A stretch of DNA of 64,000 nt from Bacteroidales bacterium (GTDB lineage: Bacteria > Bacteroidota > Bacteroidia > Bacteroidales > Marinilabiliaceae), in the NCBI GenBank assembly GCA_024401395.1, contig JAKSLD010000008.1:62001-126000 (forward strand), written 5' to 3'. Shown here piece by piece: positions 9,905 to 18,588 of the stretch. The notes below the pieces were generated by a model. That model ran no database searches. It had not been told where the DNA came from and worked only from the letters and a program-made list of their open reading frames with translations. A program made the translations under genes and the position numbers. How positions within the stretch are numbered: the stretch's first letter is position 1; every line of letters begins with the position of its first letter.

Positions 9905-10059
9905 TGCGCAAATATAGCAACAAATTTGCGCAACCATATAACTTCCTATTGCGTAGGCATATGATATATCCCAAGGGGGGACAAATTGACTATTTCGTGC
10001 GCACAATTGTCCAATGTCAAATAATTGCGCACTAGTGTTAATTTAAGTTTATACTTTCG
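9905..10059 (+). promoter_or_regulatory. Upstream region of the SusC operon with four TGCGCA sites
   Basis: Four TGCGCA hexamers start at 9905, 9927, 9998 and 10026. The first two form a 9-bp inverted repeat (TGCGCAAAT at 9905-9913, ATTTGCGCA at 9924-9932). A second imperfect inverted repeat (GGACAAATTG near 9979, CAATTGTCC near 10003) overlaps the third site. A -7-like TACTTTCG lies at 10052-10059, 67 bp before the SusC ATG. The cluster looks like an operator array, which is inference; the regulator is not in the window. Confidence 0.5.
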
Positions 10060-10125
10060 CCCTTGGAATTTTCACGCGAATAGAAAGTTCCAACCTGATA
10101 ACAAAAAAATCAAACAAGTAGATTT

Positions 10126-13100
10126 ATGAAAAGCAAACTTCTAATCTTACTTCTGTTAAATATAATGGCTGGCATTTTGTATGCACAGACCAAGACCGTG
10201 ACAGGAGTCGTTGTAGATGAGCTCGACTCACCTATTCCTGGTGTGAATGTTGTAGTCTCAGGTACAACTAATGGTACTATCACAGATTTTGATGGTAAGT
10301 ATTCTATTAATGTTCCAGATGGAGCTCAGCTTACTTTCAGCTTCATCGGTTACAATGTTGTTACTATCCCTGTAACTGGCACAAAGCATGATGTTAAACT
10401 CGAGCCTGAGTTCACAGCTCTTGATGAGGTTGTTGCTGTCGGTTACGGTACGCAGAAGCGTAAAGACATTACAGGTTCTGTAGCGTCTGTTTCTTCTGAC
10501 GTTCTCGCCGCAGTTCCTGTATCTTCAGCTTCAGAGGCCCTCACAGGTAAGATGGCTGGTGTACAGATTACAACTACAGAAGGTTCTCCTGATGCAGACG
10601 TAACAATCCGCGTTCGTGGTGGTGGTTCTATCACAGGTGATAATTCCCCACTATATATCGTAGATGGTTTCCCTGTAGAGAGCATCTCTGATATCGCAGC
10701 TTCTGATATTGAGTCTATCGACGTACTCAAGGATGCATCTTCAACAGCTATCTACGGTTCCCGTGGTGCTAACGGTGTAATCCTCGTTACTACAAAGGGC
10801 GGTAAGGAAGGTAAGACTTCTGTATCTTACAATGCATACTATTCTTGGAAGAAGGTTGCTAAGACTCTCGACGTCCTCGATTCGTATGATTATGCTCGTT
10901 GGAACTATGAGCACGCTATGTTGGAGGAAAATAAGCCAGATGAAATCAACCCAGAGGCTTATACTAAATACTTCGGTAACTTCCAGGATATGGACCAGTA
11001 CAAGGATATTGAGACTAATGATTGGCAGGATCTCACCTTCGGTCGTATCGGTCACACTTTCAACCACAACCTCAGCATCACAGGTGGTGTAGATAAGTTC
11101 AAGTATAACTTCGGTTATGCGACTATCAACGATAAGGCTATCATGGAAATGTCTAATTTCCGTCGTGATAACATATCTCTTAAGTTGAGCGCAAAGCCTC
11201 ACAAGCGTGTCGGTGTTGATTTCTCTGTACGTTTCGCTAAGACTAAGGTTAATGGTGCTGGTGCTAACGAGTCTAAGACAGAGGCTTCTTCTGCAGATTC
11301 TCGTCTTAAGCACGCTGTTCTCTTCACTCCATTCCCTGTTGATGGTTTGACAAATGTCAGCGCTGATGACTCTGACCCATCTTCTTCTCTCTACAACCCA
11401 GTTGAGAACCTCGCTGATAATGACCAGTCTCGTCTCCGTAAGGATTTGAACCTCGCCGGTTCTGTAAACTACGAGTTCATCGATGGTTTCACTCTTAAGG
11501 CTGAGGTTGGCTATAATGATTACAAGCAGAATACTAACCGTTTCTTCGGTCGTACAACTTATTTCGTACGTAACAATGCTCCTGCTGCATATCAAGGTTC
11601 TCCTGCTGTTATCTTCACAAATGTTGCTAAGGAGAAGCTTCGTAGCACAAATACTTTGAATATGAACTTCAAGAATATCATTCCTGAGGATCATAGCTTG
11701 ACTCTCCTCGTTGGTCATGAGTATATCATCTCTAAGTCAGAGACTCAGACTAATAAGGTTTATGGTCTCCCTAAGACATTCAACGCTCAGCAGGGCTTTA
11801 AGCTCTCTGCTCTCGGTGCTAATGCTGCTGTTGATAACTATTTGTCACCAGATGATAAGCTCCTCTCTTTCTTCGGTCGTGCTAATTACGACTTCCAGGG
11901 TAAGTACCTCGTAAGCGCTACATTCCGCGCCGATGGTTCTTCTAAGTTCTCTGAGGGTAATAAATGGGGTATGTTCCCTTCTGCTGCCTTGGCTTGGCGT
12001 ATCTCTTCTGAGTCTTTCATGGATGCAACTCAGGGCTGGTTGGACGACCTCAAGCTCCGTTTGAGCTTCGGTACTGCTGGTAACAATAATATTCCAGCTG
12101 GTCAGATGGTTCAGTCTTATGCTGCTAGTGATTCTCAGTGGATCAATGGTTATTCTAGCTTCTGGAACCCTTCTAAGACTATGGCTAACCCAGATCTTAC
12201 TTGGGAGACAACAATTACTCGTAACGCTGGTATCGATTTCACAACTTTCGGCGGTAAGTTCTCTGGTACTCTCGAGGCTTACTACAATTCAACAAAGGAC
12301 CTCTTGATCAACTTCCCTGTTCCTGGTACAGGTTATGATACTCAGTACCGTAATATGGGCGAGACTCAGAACAAGGGTTTCGAGGTGACTCTTAACTATG
12401 TTGTGCTTGATCACGCTGACTACGGATTGACAATCAGTGCTAATGCTGGTATCAACCGTAACGAGATTGTGGACCTCGGTTTGATGGACGACTTCGGTGC
12501 TGAATCTAGCTGGGCTTCTTCTGAAATCGGCTATGATTACTGGATCTCTAAGGGCGGTCGCGTAGGTCAGATGTATGGTTATCAGTATGATGGACGCTAC
12601 GAGGTAAGCGACTTCAGCCACTACGATGCAGCCGCTAAGAAGTGGGTTCTCAAGGAGGGCGTTGCTGATAACAGCACAATCATCGGTAAGAACCAGCTCC
12701 GTCCAGGTGCTATCAAGTTCAAGAATACCGACGGTAGCGAGGATAATCAGGTAACAACAGACGACCGTTCTATCATCGGCGATGCTAACCCAGACCTTAC
12801 CGGTGGTTTCTCTATCAATGCTCGCGCTTATGGTTTCGACCTCGCTGCTAACTTCAACTTCGTAATCGGTAACGATGTCTACAACGCTAACAAGATGGAG
12901 TATACTTCTACATCTAAGAATAAGAACCGTAACATGATTTCTGATATGGCTATGGGTAAGCGTTGGAATAACCTCAACGAGGATGGTACTATCTGTAACG
13001 ATCCAGTAGCTTTGGCAGCAATGAATGAGGGTACTACAATGCACTCTCCTTGGATGTCTAAGCACGCTTTCTCTGATTGGGCAGTAGAGGATGGCTCTTT

Positions 13101-13338
13101 CCTCCGTCTCTCAACACTTACTCTCGGTTATACTCTTCCTAAGTCTTGGACATCTAAGTGGGCTTGCCAGTCGTTCCGTGTATATTGTACAGCATACAAC
13201 GTATTCTGCTTGACAAATTACTCTGGTTTCGATCCTGAGGTATCTACACGTACTAAGACAGCTCTCACACCTAACGTTGATTACTCTGCTTATCCAAAGA
13301 GCCGTCAGCTTGTTGTAGGTCTTAATCTCAATTTCTAA
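10126..13338 (+). CDS. SusC/RagA family TonB-linked outer-membrane transporter
   Basis: 1070 residues. Signal peptide about 1-20 (ending LYAQ), then a CarboxypepD-regulatory-like domain (KTVTGVVVDELDSPIPGV, about 22-100), the linker DEVVAVGYGTQKRKDITGSV, a TonB plug domain (about 115-225) and a large beta-barrel to the C-terminal Phe. This is the pore of a SusCD nutrient importer energised by TonB-ExbBD; it acts in the outer membrane on oligosaccharides or similar ligands. It is followed 21 bp later by susD and then a SusE-position lipoprotein. Codon bias is extreme (CTC, GGT, GCT, CGT), suggesting very high expression. No glycoside hydrolase gene adjoins it. Confidence 0.96.
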   Translation: MKSKLLILLLLNIMAGILYAQTKTVTGVVVDELDSPIPGVNVVVSGTTNGTITDFDGKYSINVPDGAQLTFSFIGYNVVTIPVTGTKHDVKLEPEFTALDEVVAVGYGTQKRKDITGSVASVSSDVLAAVPVSSASEALTGKMAGVQITTTEGSPDADVTIRVRGGGSITGDNSPLYIVDGFPVESISDIAASDIESIDVLKDASSTAIYGSRGANGVILVTTKGGKEGKTSVSYNAYYSWKKVAKTLDVLDSYDYARWNYEHAMLEENKPDEINPEAYTKYFGNFQDMDQYKDIETNDWQDLTFGRIGHTFNHNLSITGGVDKFKYNFGYATINDKAIMEMSNFRRDNISLKLSAKPHKRVGVDFSVRFAKTKVNGAGANESKTEASSADSRLKHAVLFTPFPVDGLTNVSADDSDPSSSLYNPVENLADNDQSRLRKDLNLAGSVNYEFIDGFTLKAEVGYNDYKQNTNRFFGRTTYFVRNNAPAAYQGSPAVIFTNVAKEKLRSTNTLNMNFKNIIPEDHSLTLLVGHEYIISKSETQTNKVYGLPKTFNAQQGFKLSALGANAAVDNYLSPDDKLLSFFGRANYDFQGKYLVSATFRADGSSKFSEGNKWGMFPSAALAWRISSESFMDATQGWLDDLKLRLSFGTAGNNNIPAGQMVQSYAASDSQWINGYSSFWNPSKTMANPDLTWETTITRNAGIDFTTFGGKFSGTLEAYYNSTKDLLINFPVPGTGYDTQYRNMGETQNKGFEVTLNYVVLDHADYGLTISANAGINRNEIVDLGLMDDFGAESSWASSEIGYDYWISKGGRVGQMYGYQYDGRYEVSDFSHYDAAAKKWVLKEGVADNSTIIGKNQLRPGAIKFKNTDGSEDNQVTTDDRSIIGDANPDLTGGFSINARAYGFDLAANFNFVIGNDVYNANKMEYTSTSKNKNRNMISDMAMGKRWNNLNEDGTICNDPVALAAMNEGTTMHSPWMSKHAFSDWAVEDGSFLRLSTLTLGYTLPKSWTSKWACQSFRVYCTAYNVFCLTNYSGFDPEVSTRTKTALTPNVDYSAYPKSRQLVVGLNLNF

Positions 13339-13359
13339 TCTCTTAAATATAGAAAGACG

Positions 13360-15141
13360 ATGAATAAGTATATATATATGACAATGGCAGCAGCTGCTCT
13401 TGCATTCACAGCTTGTGAGGATGCTATAGAGTCTGAGACCAAGTCGTCGATGGATGCCGCAAACATCTTCTCGATTCCTCAGTTGGCCGATGCTGCAGTA
13501 ATGGGTATTCACGTATCATTCGCTGAGACTAACTCTTACCGTGGTCGTTTTACCCCATATTATGGTTTGAATACTGATGCTGAGTGGCTCAATTCTCACT
13601 CTACACCAGGCGACGATAAGTCTCGTATCTGTAACTACAACCCAGACCCAGCTGGTACTAACATGAATACAGCTAACAATGCTTATGCTAAGTTCTATGA
13701 GGGTATCGAGCGCGCTAATATGTGTATCAAGGGTCTTCGCGAGTATGGTAACTCTGATGAGCTCAAGCAGCTCCTCGGTGAGGCTCTTACTCTCCGTGCT
13801 ATGATTTACCTCGACCTCGTAAAGGGTTGGCGCGATGTTCCAGCTCGTTTCGAGCCTAATACAACAGAGACTATCTACCTCGCTAAGTCTTCTTGCGATG
13901 TAATCTATAAGCAGCTTCTCGCTGACCTCAAGGAGGCAGAGGATTATTGCGCTTGGCCTAACGAGAATAGCTATACTAAGAGCACTGAGCGTGTTTCTAA
14001 GGCTTTCGTAAAGTCTCTCCGCGCTCGTATCGCTCTCTACGCAGGTGGTTATTGCCAGCGTGCTGATGGTAGCGTTTCTCTCTCTTCTGATCCTGAGCTC
14101 TCACGCTCTGCTATGTATCAGATCGCTAAGCAGGAGTGTATCGATGTTATCAATCAGGGCTGCAATAAGCTCGGTTCTTTCGAGGCTAACTTCAAGGCTC
14201 TCAGCCAGGATGTCGTTACTGCTGGTAACGAGTCTATCTACGAGATTCCTTTCGCTGATGGTCGCGGTCGCGTTCTCTATACTTTCGGTGTAAAGCATAA
14301 GGATGTTAACCGCTACACTGGCCAGGCTCAGGGTGGTACTAATGGTCCTATCCCAACATTGTTCTATGACTACGATGTGGATGATGTTCGCCGCGATATC
14401 ACTTGCGTTCCTTATGAGTGGACTCTCCAGGATGGTCAGGTTAAGGGCGCTGACGCTCTCGTTTGGCAGTCTCTCCGTAGTGTAAATAGCTGGTGCTTCG
14501 GTAAACTCCGTTACGAGTGGATGACTCGCCGTGTAGTTTCTTCTAACGATGATGGTATCAACTGGCAGGTTATGCGTCTTGCTGATGTATATATGATGGC
14601 TGCAGAGGCTATTAATGAACTCGATGGCCCAGCAAGCGCTGCTCAGTACCTCAAGCCAATCCTCGACCGCGCTCTCCCAGCTGAAAAGGTTAACGCTATC
14701 CTCGCCGCTGCTTCTACTAAGGAGGCTTTCTTCAACACTATCGTTGAACAGCGCCGCTTCGAGTTCGCAGGTGAGATGCTCCGTAAGCACGACCTTATCC
14801 GTTGGAACCTCCTCGGTAAGAACCTCGCTTCTGTTAAGCAGGACCTCTACGACCTCCGCAACCGCGAGGGTAAGTATGCTGACCTCCCAGAGAACCTCTA
14901 CTGGACTCGTAATGGCGAGGAACTCGTAGTCTATGGTCTCAACCATGGCGAGACTGACGCAGTAGGCGCTACTCTCAGCGACTATACTAAGCAGTCTTGG
15001 TTGGGTGAGTCTAAGATTAAGGATGAGGTTATCGAGACTATCTATGTCAACGATCCTGATAAGTATCAGTTCTGGCCTATCTGGCAGAATTTCATCGATG
15101 GCAGCAACGGTATGCTTGTTAACGATCCTCAGTGGAACTAA
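13360..15141 (+). CDS. SusD/RagB family nutrient-binding lipoprotein
   Basis: 593 residues. Lipoprotein signal with lipobox LAFTAC (Cys about residue 19). The body has the SusD arrangement: an N-terminal TPR-like part (GEALTLRAMIYLDLVKGW is the typical SusD helix) and the C-terminal RagB/SusD region with ADVYMMAAEAINEL, VEQRRFEFAGEMLRKHDLIRW, and the WPIWQN end. It caps the SusC channel on the cell surface and delivers ligand. Gene order, 21-bp spacing and shared codon bias with the SusC gene indicate one operon. Confidence 0.95.
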   Translation: MNKYIYMTMAAAALAFTACEDAIESETKSSMDAANIFSIPQLADAAVMGIHVSFAETNSYRGRFTPYYGLNTDAEWLNSHSTPGDDKSRICNYNPDPAGTNMNTANNAYAKFYEGIERANMCIKGLREYGNSDELKQLLGEALTLRAMIYLDLVKGWRDVPARFEPNTTETIYLAKSSCDVIYKQLLADLKEAEDYCAWPNENSYTKSTERVSKAFVKSLRARIALYAGGYCQRADGSVSLSSDPELSRSAMYQIAKQECIDVINQGCNKLGSFEANFKALSQDVVTAGNESIYEIPFADGRGRVLYTFGVKHKDVNRYTGQAQGGTNGPIPTLFYDYDVDDVRRDITCVPYEWTLQDGQVKGADALVWQSLRSVNSWCFGKLRYEWMTRRVVSSNDDGINWQVMRLADVYMMAAEAINELDGPASAAQYLKPILDRALPAEKVNAILAAASTKEAFFNTIVEQRRFEFAGEMLRKHDLIRWNLLGKNLASVKQDLYDLRNREGKYADLPENLYWTRNGEELVVYGLNHGETDAVGATLSDYTKQSWLGESKIKDEVIETIYVNDPDKYQFWPIWQNFIDGSNGMLVNDPQWN

Positions 15142-15162
15142 TATTAATTGATGACTATTATT

Positions 15163-16731
15163 ATGAAGAAATTTATATACAACGCAGCTCTTTGCATGGC
15201 TCTCACCGCTACTTTCGTAGCGTGTGAGGAGCAGAGCGATGAGGTTACAGAGTTTGTGTACAACCGCACATTCTCTCCAATGGATGTTAAGGCTCAGGTT
15301 ATTAACCGTGTCCAGCTCCGCTTGGCTTGGAATCAGCTCAAGGATGCTGACTCTTATGTCATCGAATTGGCTAATGATACAATAACAGCCGAGGAGGCTA
15401 CTCCAGCTGGCGCTATTGTGGAGACAGCTACTTCTTCTCCTTTCATTAAGAGATACAATGGCGACACTAAGTATTATGGTCGTATCAAGGCTGTTCGTAA
15501 TGGTAAGGGCGACTCTAAGTATGTCACATTTACTTTCAAGACCGACGAGGAGCAGATTGTTCTCGCTGGTAATGATGCCGTAGATGTTGCCGCTACTTCT
15601 GTCAAGATCACTTGGCCAGCTGGCGAGGAGGTTACTTCTATCGTCTATAAGCAGAATGGCGAGGAGGTAGTATATACTCTCTCTGCTGAAGAAATCGCAG
15701 CAGGTGAGGCTACTGTAACTGGTCTTACAGGTGAGACTTCTTATAAGTTCAAGCTTATGAATGGCTCAGTAGTTCGCGGTTCTAAGGAGGCTACAACTCT
15801 TATGGACTTCGGTGACGCTACTCCAGTTTACGCTGGCGATAACTTTAAGTCTATGCTCGACGCCGCTGAGGATGGCGCTGAGTTTATCCTCGTTGATGAG
15901 GCTGAATTTAAGATCGGTTCTTACGCTCTTACTAAGTCTGTGACTATCTCTGGTCTCAAGCCTGCAGCTCGCCCAACTCTTAATGGTGCTTTCACTCTCG
16001 GTACTGATGAGGTTAGCCTTAAGCTTAAGAGCGTAATTATGAATGGTTCATACGAGGATACAGATGATAGCGGCGCTACAACAAATGTTCTCAAGGGCCA
16101 CCCATTCGATTGTACTGCTAATGCTGCAACAATCGCTTCTATTGAGTTGGAGGATTGCCTCTTCCAGAATTACCAGAAGGGCTTTATCTACAACAATAAG
16201 AAGGCTAACGTTGGTTCTATCATCATCAATAATTGCGTTATCAAGGATATCGAGGGTGATGGCGGTGACTTCATCGACTTCCGCGGTGGTTCCCTCGAGA
16301 ACTGCACAGTTACTAATTCTACATTCATGAATGGCGGCCGCGCATTCCTCCGTGTCCAGGTTGCAGCTGCTATCTCTTTCAAGAATTGTACTTTCTACCG
16401 TATGTGTATCTTCGATAACAGCAATAACTCTGGTATCGTTCGTATGAAGGATGGCGGTTCTATCTCATTCGAGAACTGTCTCTTCGATAAGATCGGCGAT
16501 GGCGTAGCATTCGGCCTCTGGGCTAAGGCTGGTAACATTACTGCCGAGGAGTCTTATAAGAACAACTACTATAATAGTTGTGCTAACCTCTGGGAGGGCT
16601 TCTATACAGTTCCTGCCGATGGCTTCTCTGCCGCAGATCCACAACCTGCTGATGCCGCTAACGGCGACCTTACAATTACCAACCTCGACTTCCCTGCAAA
16701 CGTAGGTGACCCTCGTTGGTACCGTAAGTAA
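15163..16731 (+). CDS. SusE-position surface lipoprotein, FN3-like plus DUF4957/DUF5123-like beta-helix
   Basis: About 522 residues from ATG 15163 (MKKFIYNAALC); TTG 15148 and ATG 15151 give longer frames but place extra residues before the signal peptide. Lipobox TFVAC (Cys about residue 21). Then a fibronectin-III-like region (about 30-200: VKAQVINRVQLRLAWNQL, followed by TSVKITW) and a C-terminal right-handed beta-helix-like part with short repeats (SIIINNCVIKDI, SFKNCTFYRM, ISFENCLFDKI) ending in VGDPRWYRK. This matches lipoproteins with DUF4957/DUF5123 domains found in pectin-type Sus loci. Likely role: surface binding of polysaccharide for the SusCD pair. Confidence 0.78.
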   Translation: MKKFIYNAALCMALTATFVACEEQSDEVTEFVYNRTFSPMDVKAQVINRVQLRLAWNQLKDADSYVIELANDTITAEEATPAGAIVETATSSPFIKRYNGDTKYYGRIKAVRNGKGDSKYVTFTFKTDEEQIVLAGNDAVDVAATSVKITWPAGEEVTSIVYKQNGEEVVYTLSAEEIAAGEATVTGLTGETSYKFKLMNGSVVRGSKEATTLMDFGDATPVYAGDNFKSMLDAAEDGAEFILVDEAEFKIGSYALTKSVTISGLKPAARPTLNGAFTLGTDEVSLKLKSVIMNGSYEDTDDSGATTNVLKGHPFDCTANAATIASIELEDCLFQNYQKGFIYNNKKANVGSIIINNCVIKDIEGDGGDFIDFRGGSLENCTVTNSTFMNGGRAFLRVQVAAAISFKNCTFYRMCIFDNSNNSGIVRMKDGGSISFENCLFDKIGDGVAFGLWAKAGNITAEESYKNNYYNSCANLWEGFYTVPADGFSAADPQPADAANGDLTITNLDFPANVGDPRWYRK

Positions 16732-16759
16732 TCTGGCTTTTTTTCACTGGTTATACAGT

Positions 16760-16795
16760 ACCCCACAGGAGATTTCTTCCTGTGGGGTTATTTAT
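16760..16795 (+). terminator. Terminator of the SusCD operon
   Basis: Perfect 11-bp stem ACCCCACAGGA with TCCTGTGGGGT, followed by a T-rich tail. Confidence 0.85.
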
Positions 16796-16813
16796 TTCCG
16801 TCGGGTTCGTAAA

Positions 16814-16898
16814 TAAAAAAACTGCGAGCAACAAGGAGCTTCTCTTAATACAGACCGTACTCAGACGGTAGGCATCCCGTATGCTGCGACTTGTCTTC
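16814..16898 (+). repeat. Interspersed head-plus-11-nt repeat, copy 1
   Basis: T plus seven A, then the 11-mers CTGCGAGCAAC (16822) and AAGGAGCTTCT (16833), then about five degenerate 11-nt units; three successive ones (16855, 16866, 16877) have the pattern C-C/G-G-T-A-N-N-C. It lies between the terminators of two convergent operons. No ORF or terminal inverted repeat is attached. The right end is not sharply defined. Confidence 0.75.
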
Positions 16899-16904
16899 TT
16901 GCCC

Positions 16905-16955
16905 TTGTAAAAAAGAAAAGCCCCTCACTGACTATTGCCGGTGAGGGGGTCTTTT
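16905..16955. terminator. Bidirectional terminator between SusE-like and DUF4954 genes
   Basis: Stem CCCCTCAC (16921-16928) with GTGAGGGG (16941-16948). An A-rich stretch to the left gives a T run on the minus strand, and CTTTT follows on the plus strand. Main use is probably to end the minus-strand DUF4954 gene. Confidence 0.8.
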
Positions 16956-16974
16956 ATGTTGCTTTATTTGTCTC

Positions 16975-18588
16975 TTATGACAATGCAGCGATATAGTCTC
17001 TTATTACTTTCACAGCTGCCTGCGCATCATCGTCAAGTGACGAGTGTACAAATGCAAAGTCTTTCGCACACTCTTCTGCATCGCCATCAAGACCATAGCC
17101 AACTGTCATGCGGCCGTTGCTTTCTCTCTGTGCATCAAACAGCAGTGTGTCAAGAAGATTCTCAAATGTCTTCTTGGCTTTTGCCATCTCTTCGTTTACT
17201 TTCTCAGTATTCGACAGGTCGTCAATACCAAGATATGTATGCATCATCGATACTATGGCCTTTACAATATTGTGTTGCTTTGTCTGCTGTAGGAAGAATA
17301 GCTCGTCTGTAATCTTGTCTACACAGCAGTATTTGCCGTCGGCAATATTCTGCTCTACTGTATCTATGACTCTCTTGTTGAACCACGATCCGCAGAGGTC
17401 TATCCACTTCCAGTTCTCACAGTCGCCCTCAACACCGATGAATGCGTTGCACTCTTTGCGCTTCTTCGCATAACGTGCCATAAGTAGCGCCTGTGCCATG
17501 CTCTTGTATGTCTCAATGGCTGGCTTTGCCATTATCTTCTGGATACGGCATCCTTCGTATGTGATGATGTCTCCTTTTGCCTTCTCTACAAGTTCTTCTA
17601 GGACCTTGGCTGCCTGGAACAGCTTGTTTACGTATGTAGGACGGTCAATGGAGAAGTCTGGTACAATAGCATCATTGGCCAACTTGTATCTTGATGGCCA
17701 CTTGGCTAAATCGCGCCACATTCCGATGGCTTTGAAGTTCTGTGCCGGAAATATCACGCTCGACCCTTCTTTCTCTATTACATACGAGAATGGAAGCTTC
17801 GATGTATTTGGATGGTTGTAATGCTTGCCTACCACCATAGAGAAGTCTCCGAAGTGCGCTGGCTGTAGTACATAACTGCCCGAACCTGTCTTTACACCAC
17901 GGTTGTATATCGCCTGGTGAATAGGACCGAGACGATAGTTGTGGTTGGACGAGTTCGTATTGCTGCCTGCATTGTAGAATGAGTAATAGCCCGCGATAAG
18001 GAGGGTAGATTTGTGATGGCTGACTGTCATCGGGCCACAGAATGCTGCCACGCCTTCACCATATGCAAGGTGACAGTTCTCTGCGATAAAGCAGTTGTCT
18101 GCCGTAAACCCTTCAAGTACGGTGTGGTGTCCGATATATGAATTGTGGATTGTACACCCGTTCTTGATCTTTACGTCTTTGGCTACCGTACAGAGGTCGT
18201 CCTCAGATTGTAGCTTCTTGAATCCTTCTTGCAATCCTGGCTTGTATGTGTGGAATGCCTCCATATACGCAATCTGCGCCGTAAGCCCTGGTGTACAGTA
18301 TATCACACGGTTGCCTGCCTCATTGAGTATATGTATCGTATTGCCGTCGGCTTCTAGGGTACTGTTGATTACTATCGAGTTGTCAAGTATCTCATACCCG
18401 GAAATTGTACAGCCTACTATCTCTAGATTGGCTCCTAGATACGCCTTGCCACGGAAATATGTATTACGAATGTTGAGGGCTGTGAACCCTTCTTCTGTTA
18501 CTCTGACCAGATCCCAGTCTGTAGCAATATTGCCACGACGCTCCAATTGTGTGACCTCTGATGGGGTCAAGGGTCTACTGCTTCTCAT
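16975..18588 (-). CDS. DUF4954 family protein, left-handed beta-helix-like N-terminal part
   Basis: 537 residues. The N-terminal half has successive short isoleucine/glycine/valine-rich turns (LEIVGCTISGYEILDNSIVINS; VKIKNGCTIHNSYIGHHTVLEG; FIAENCHLAYGEGVAAFCGPM) like sugar-nucleotide acyltransferase beta-helices. The C-terminal half is helical and charged. This fits the Bacteroidota DUF4954 family, whose function is unknown; members I recall are often longer, around 650 residues, so this one may be a shorter form. Its start overlaps the stop of the upstream YfhO gene by four bases. It ends before a bidirectional terminator. Confidence 0.75.
   Translation of the reverse strand: MRSSRPLTPSEVTQLERRGNIATDWDLVRVTEEGFTALNIRNTYFRGKAYLGANLEIVGCTISGYEILDNSIVINSTLEADGNTIHILNEAGNRVIYCTPGLTAQIAYMEAFHTYKPGLQEGFKKLQSEDDLCTVAKDVKIKNGCTIHNSYIGHHTVLEGFTADNCFIAENCHLAYGEGVAAFCGPMTVSHHKSTLLIAGYYSFYNAGSNTNSSNHNYRLGPIHQAIYNRGVKTGSGSYVLQPAHFGDFSMVVGKHYNHPNTSKLPFSYVIEKEGSSVIFPAQNFKAIGMWRDLAKWPSRYKLANDAIVPDFSIDRPTYVNKLFQAAKVLEELVEKAKGDIITYEGCRIQKIMAKPAIETYKSMAQALLMARYAKKRKECNAFIGVEGDCENWKWIDLCGSWFNKRVIDTVEQNIADGKYCCVDKITDELFFLQQTKQHNIVKAIVSMMHTYLGIDDLSNTEKVNEEMAKAKKTFENLLDTLLFDAQRESNGRMTVGYGLDGDAEECAKDFAFVHSSLDDDAQAAVKVIRDYIAALS

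Noticed and set aside
10741-11718. 325-residue open frame on the minus strand opposite the SusC gene
   Set aside because: Same cause: strongly biased codons leave the opposite strand free of stops. No protein family resemblance.
16814-16898. Possible terminator function of the repeat family
   Set aside because: Several copies lie next to separate good terminators, no conserved stem precedes a T run, and the poly-A lies at the conserved end. On the minus strand the T run follows the head, but the head has only a three-base stem.
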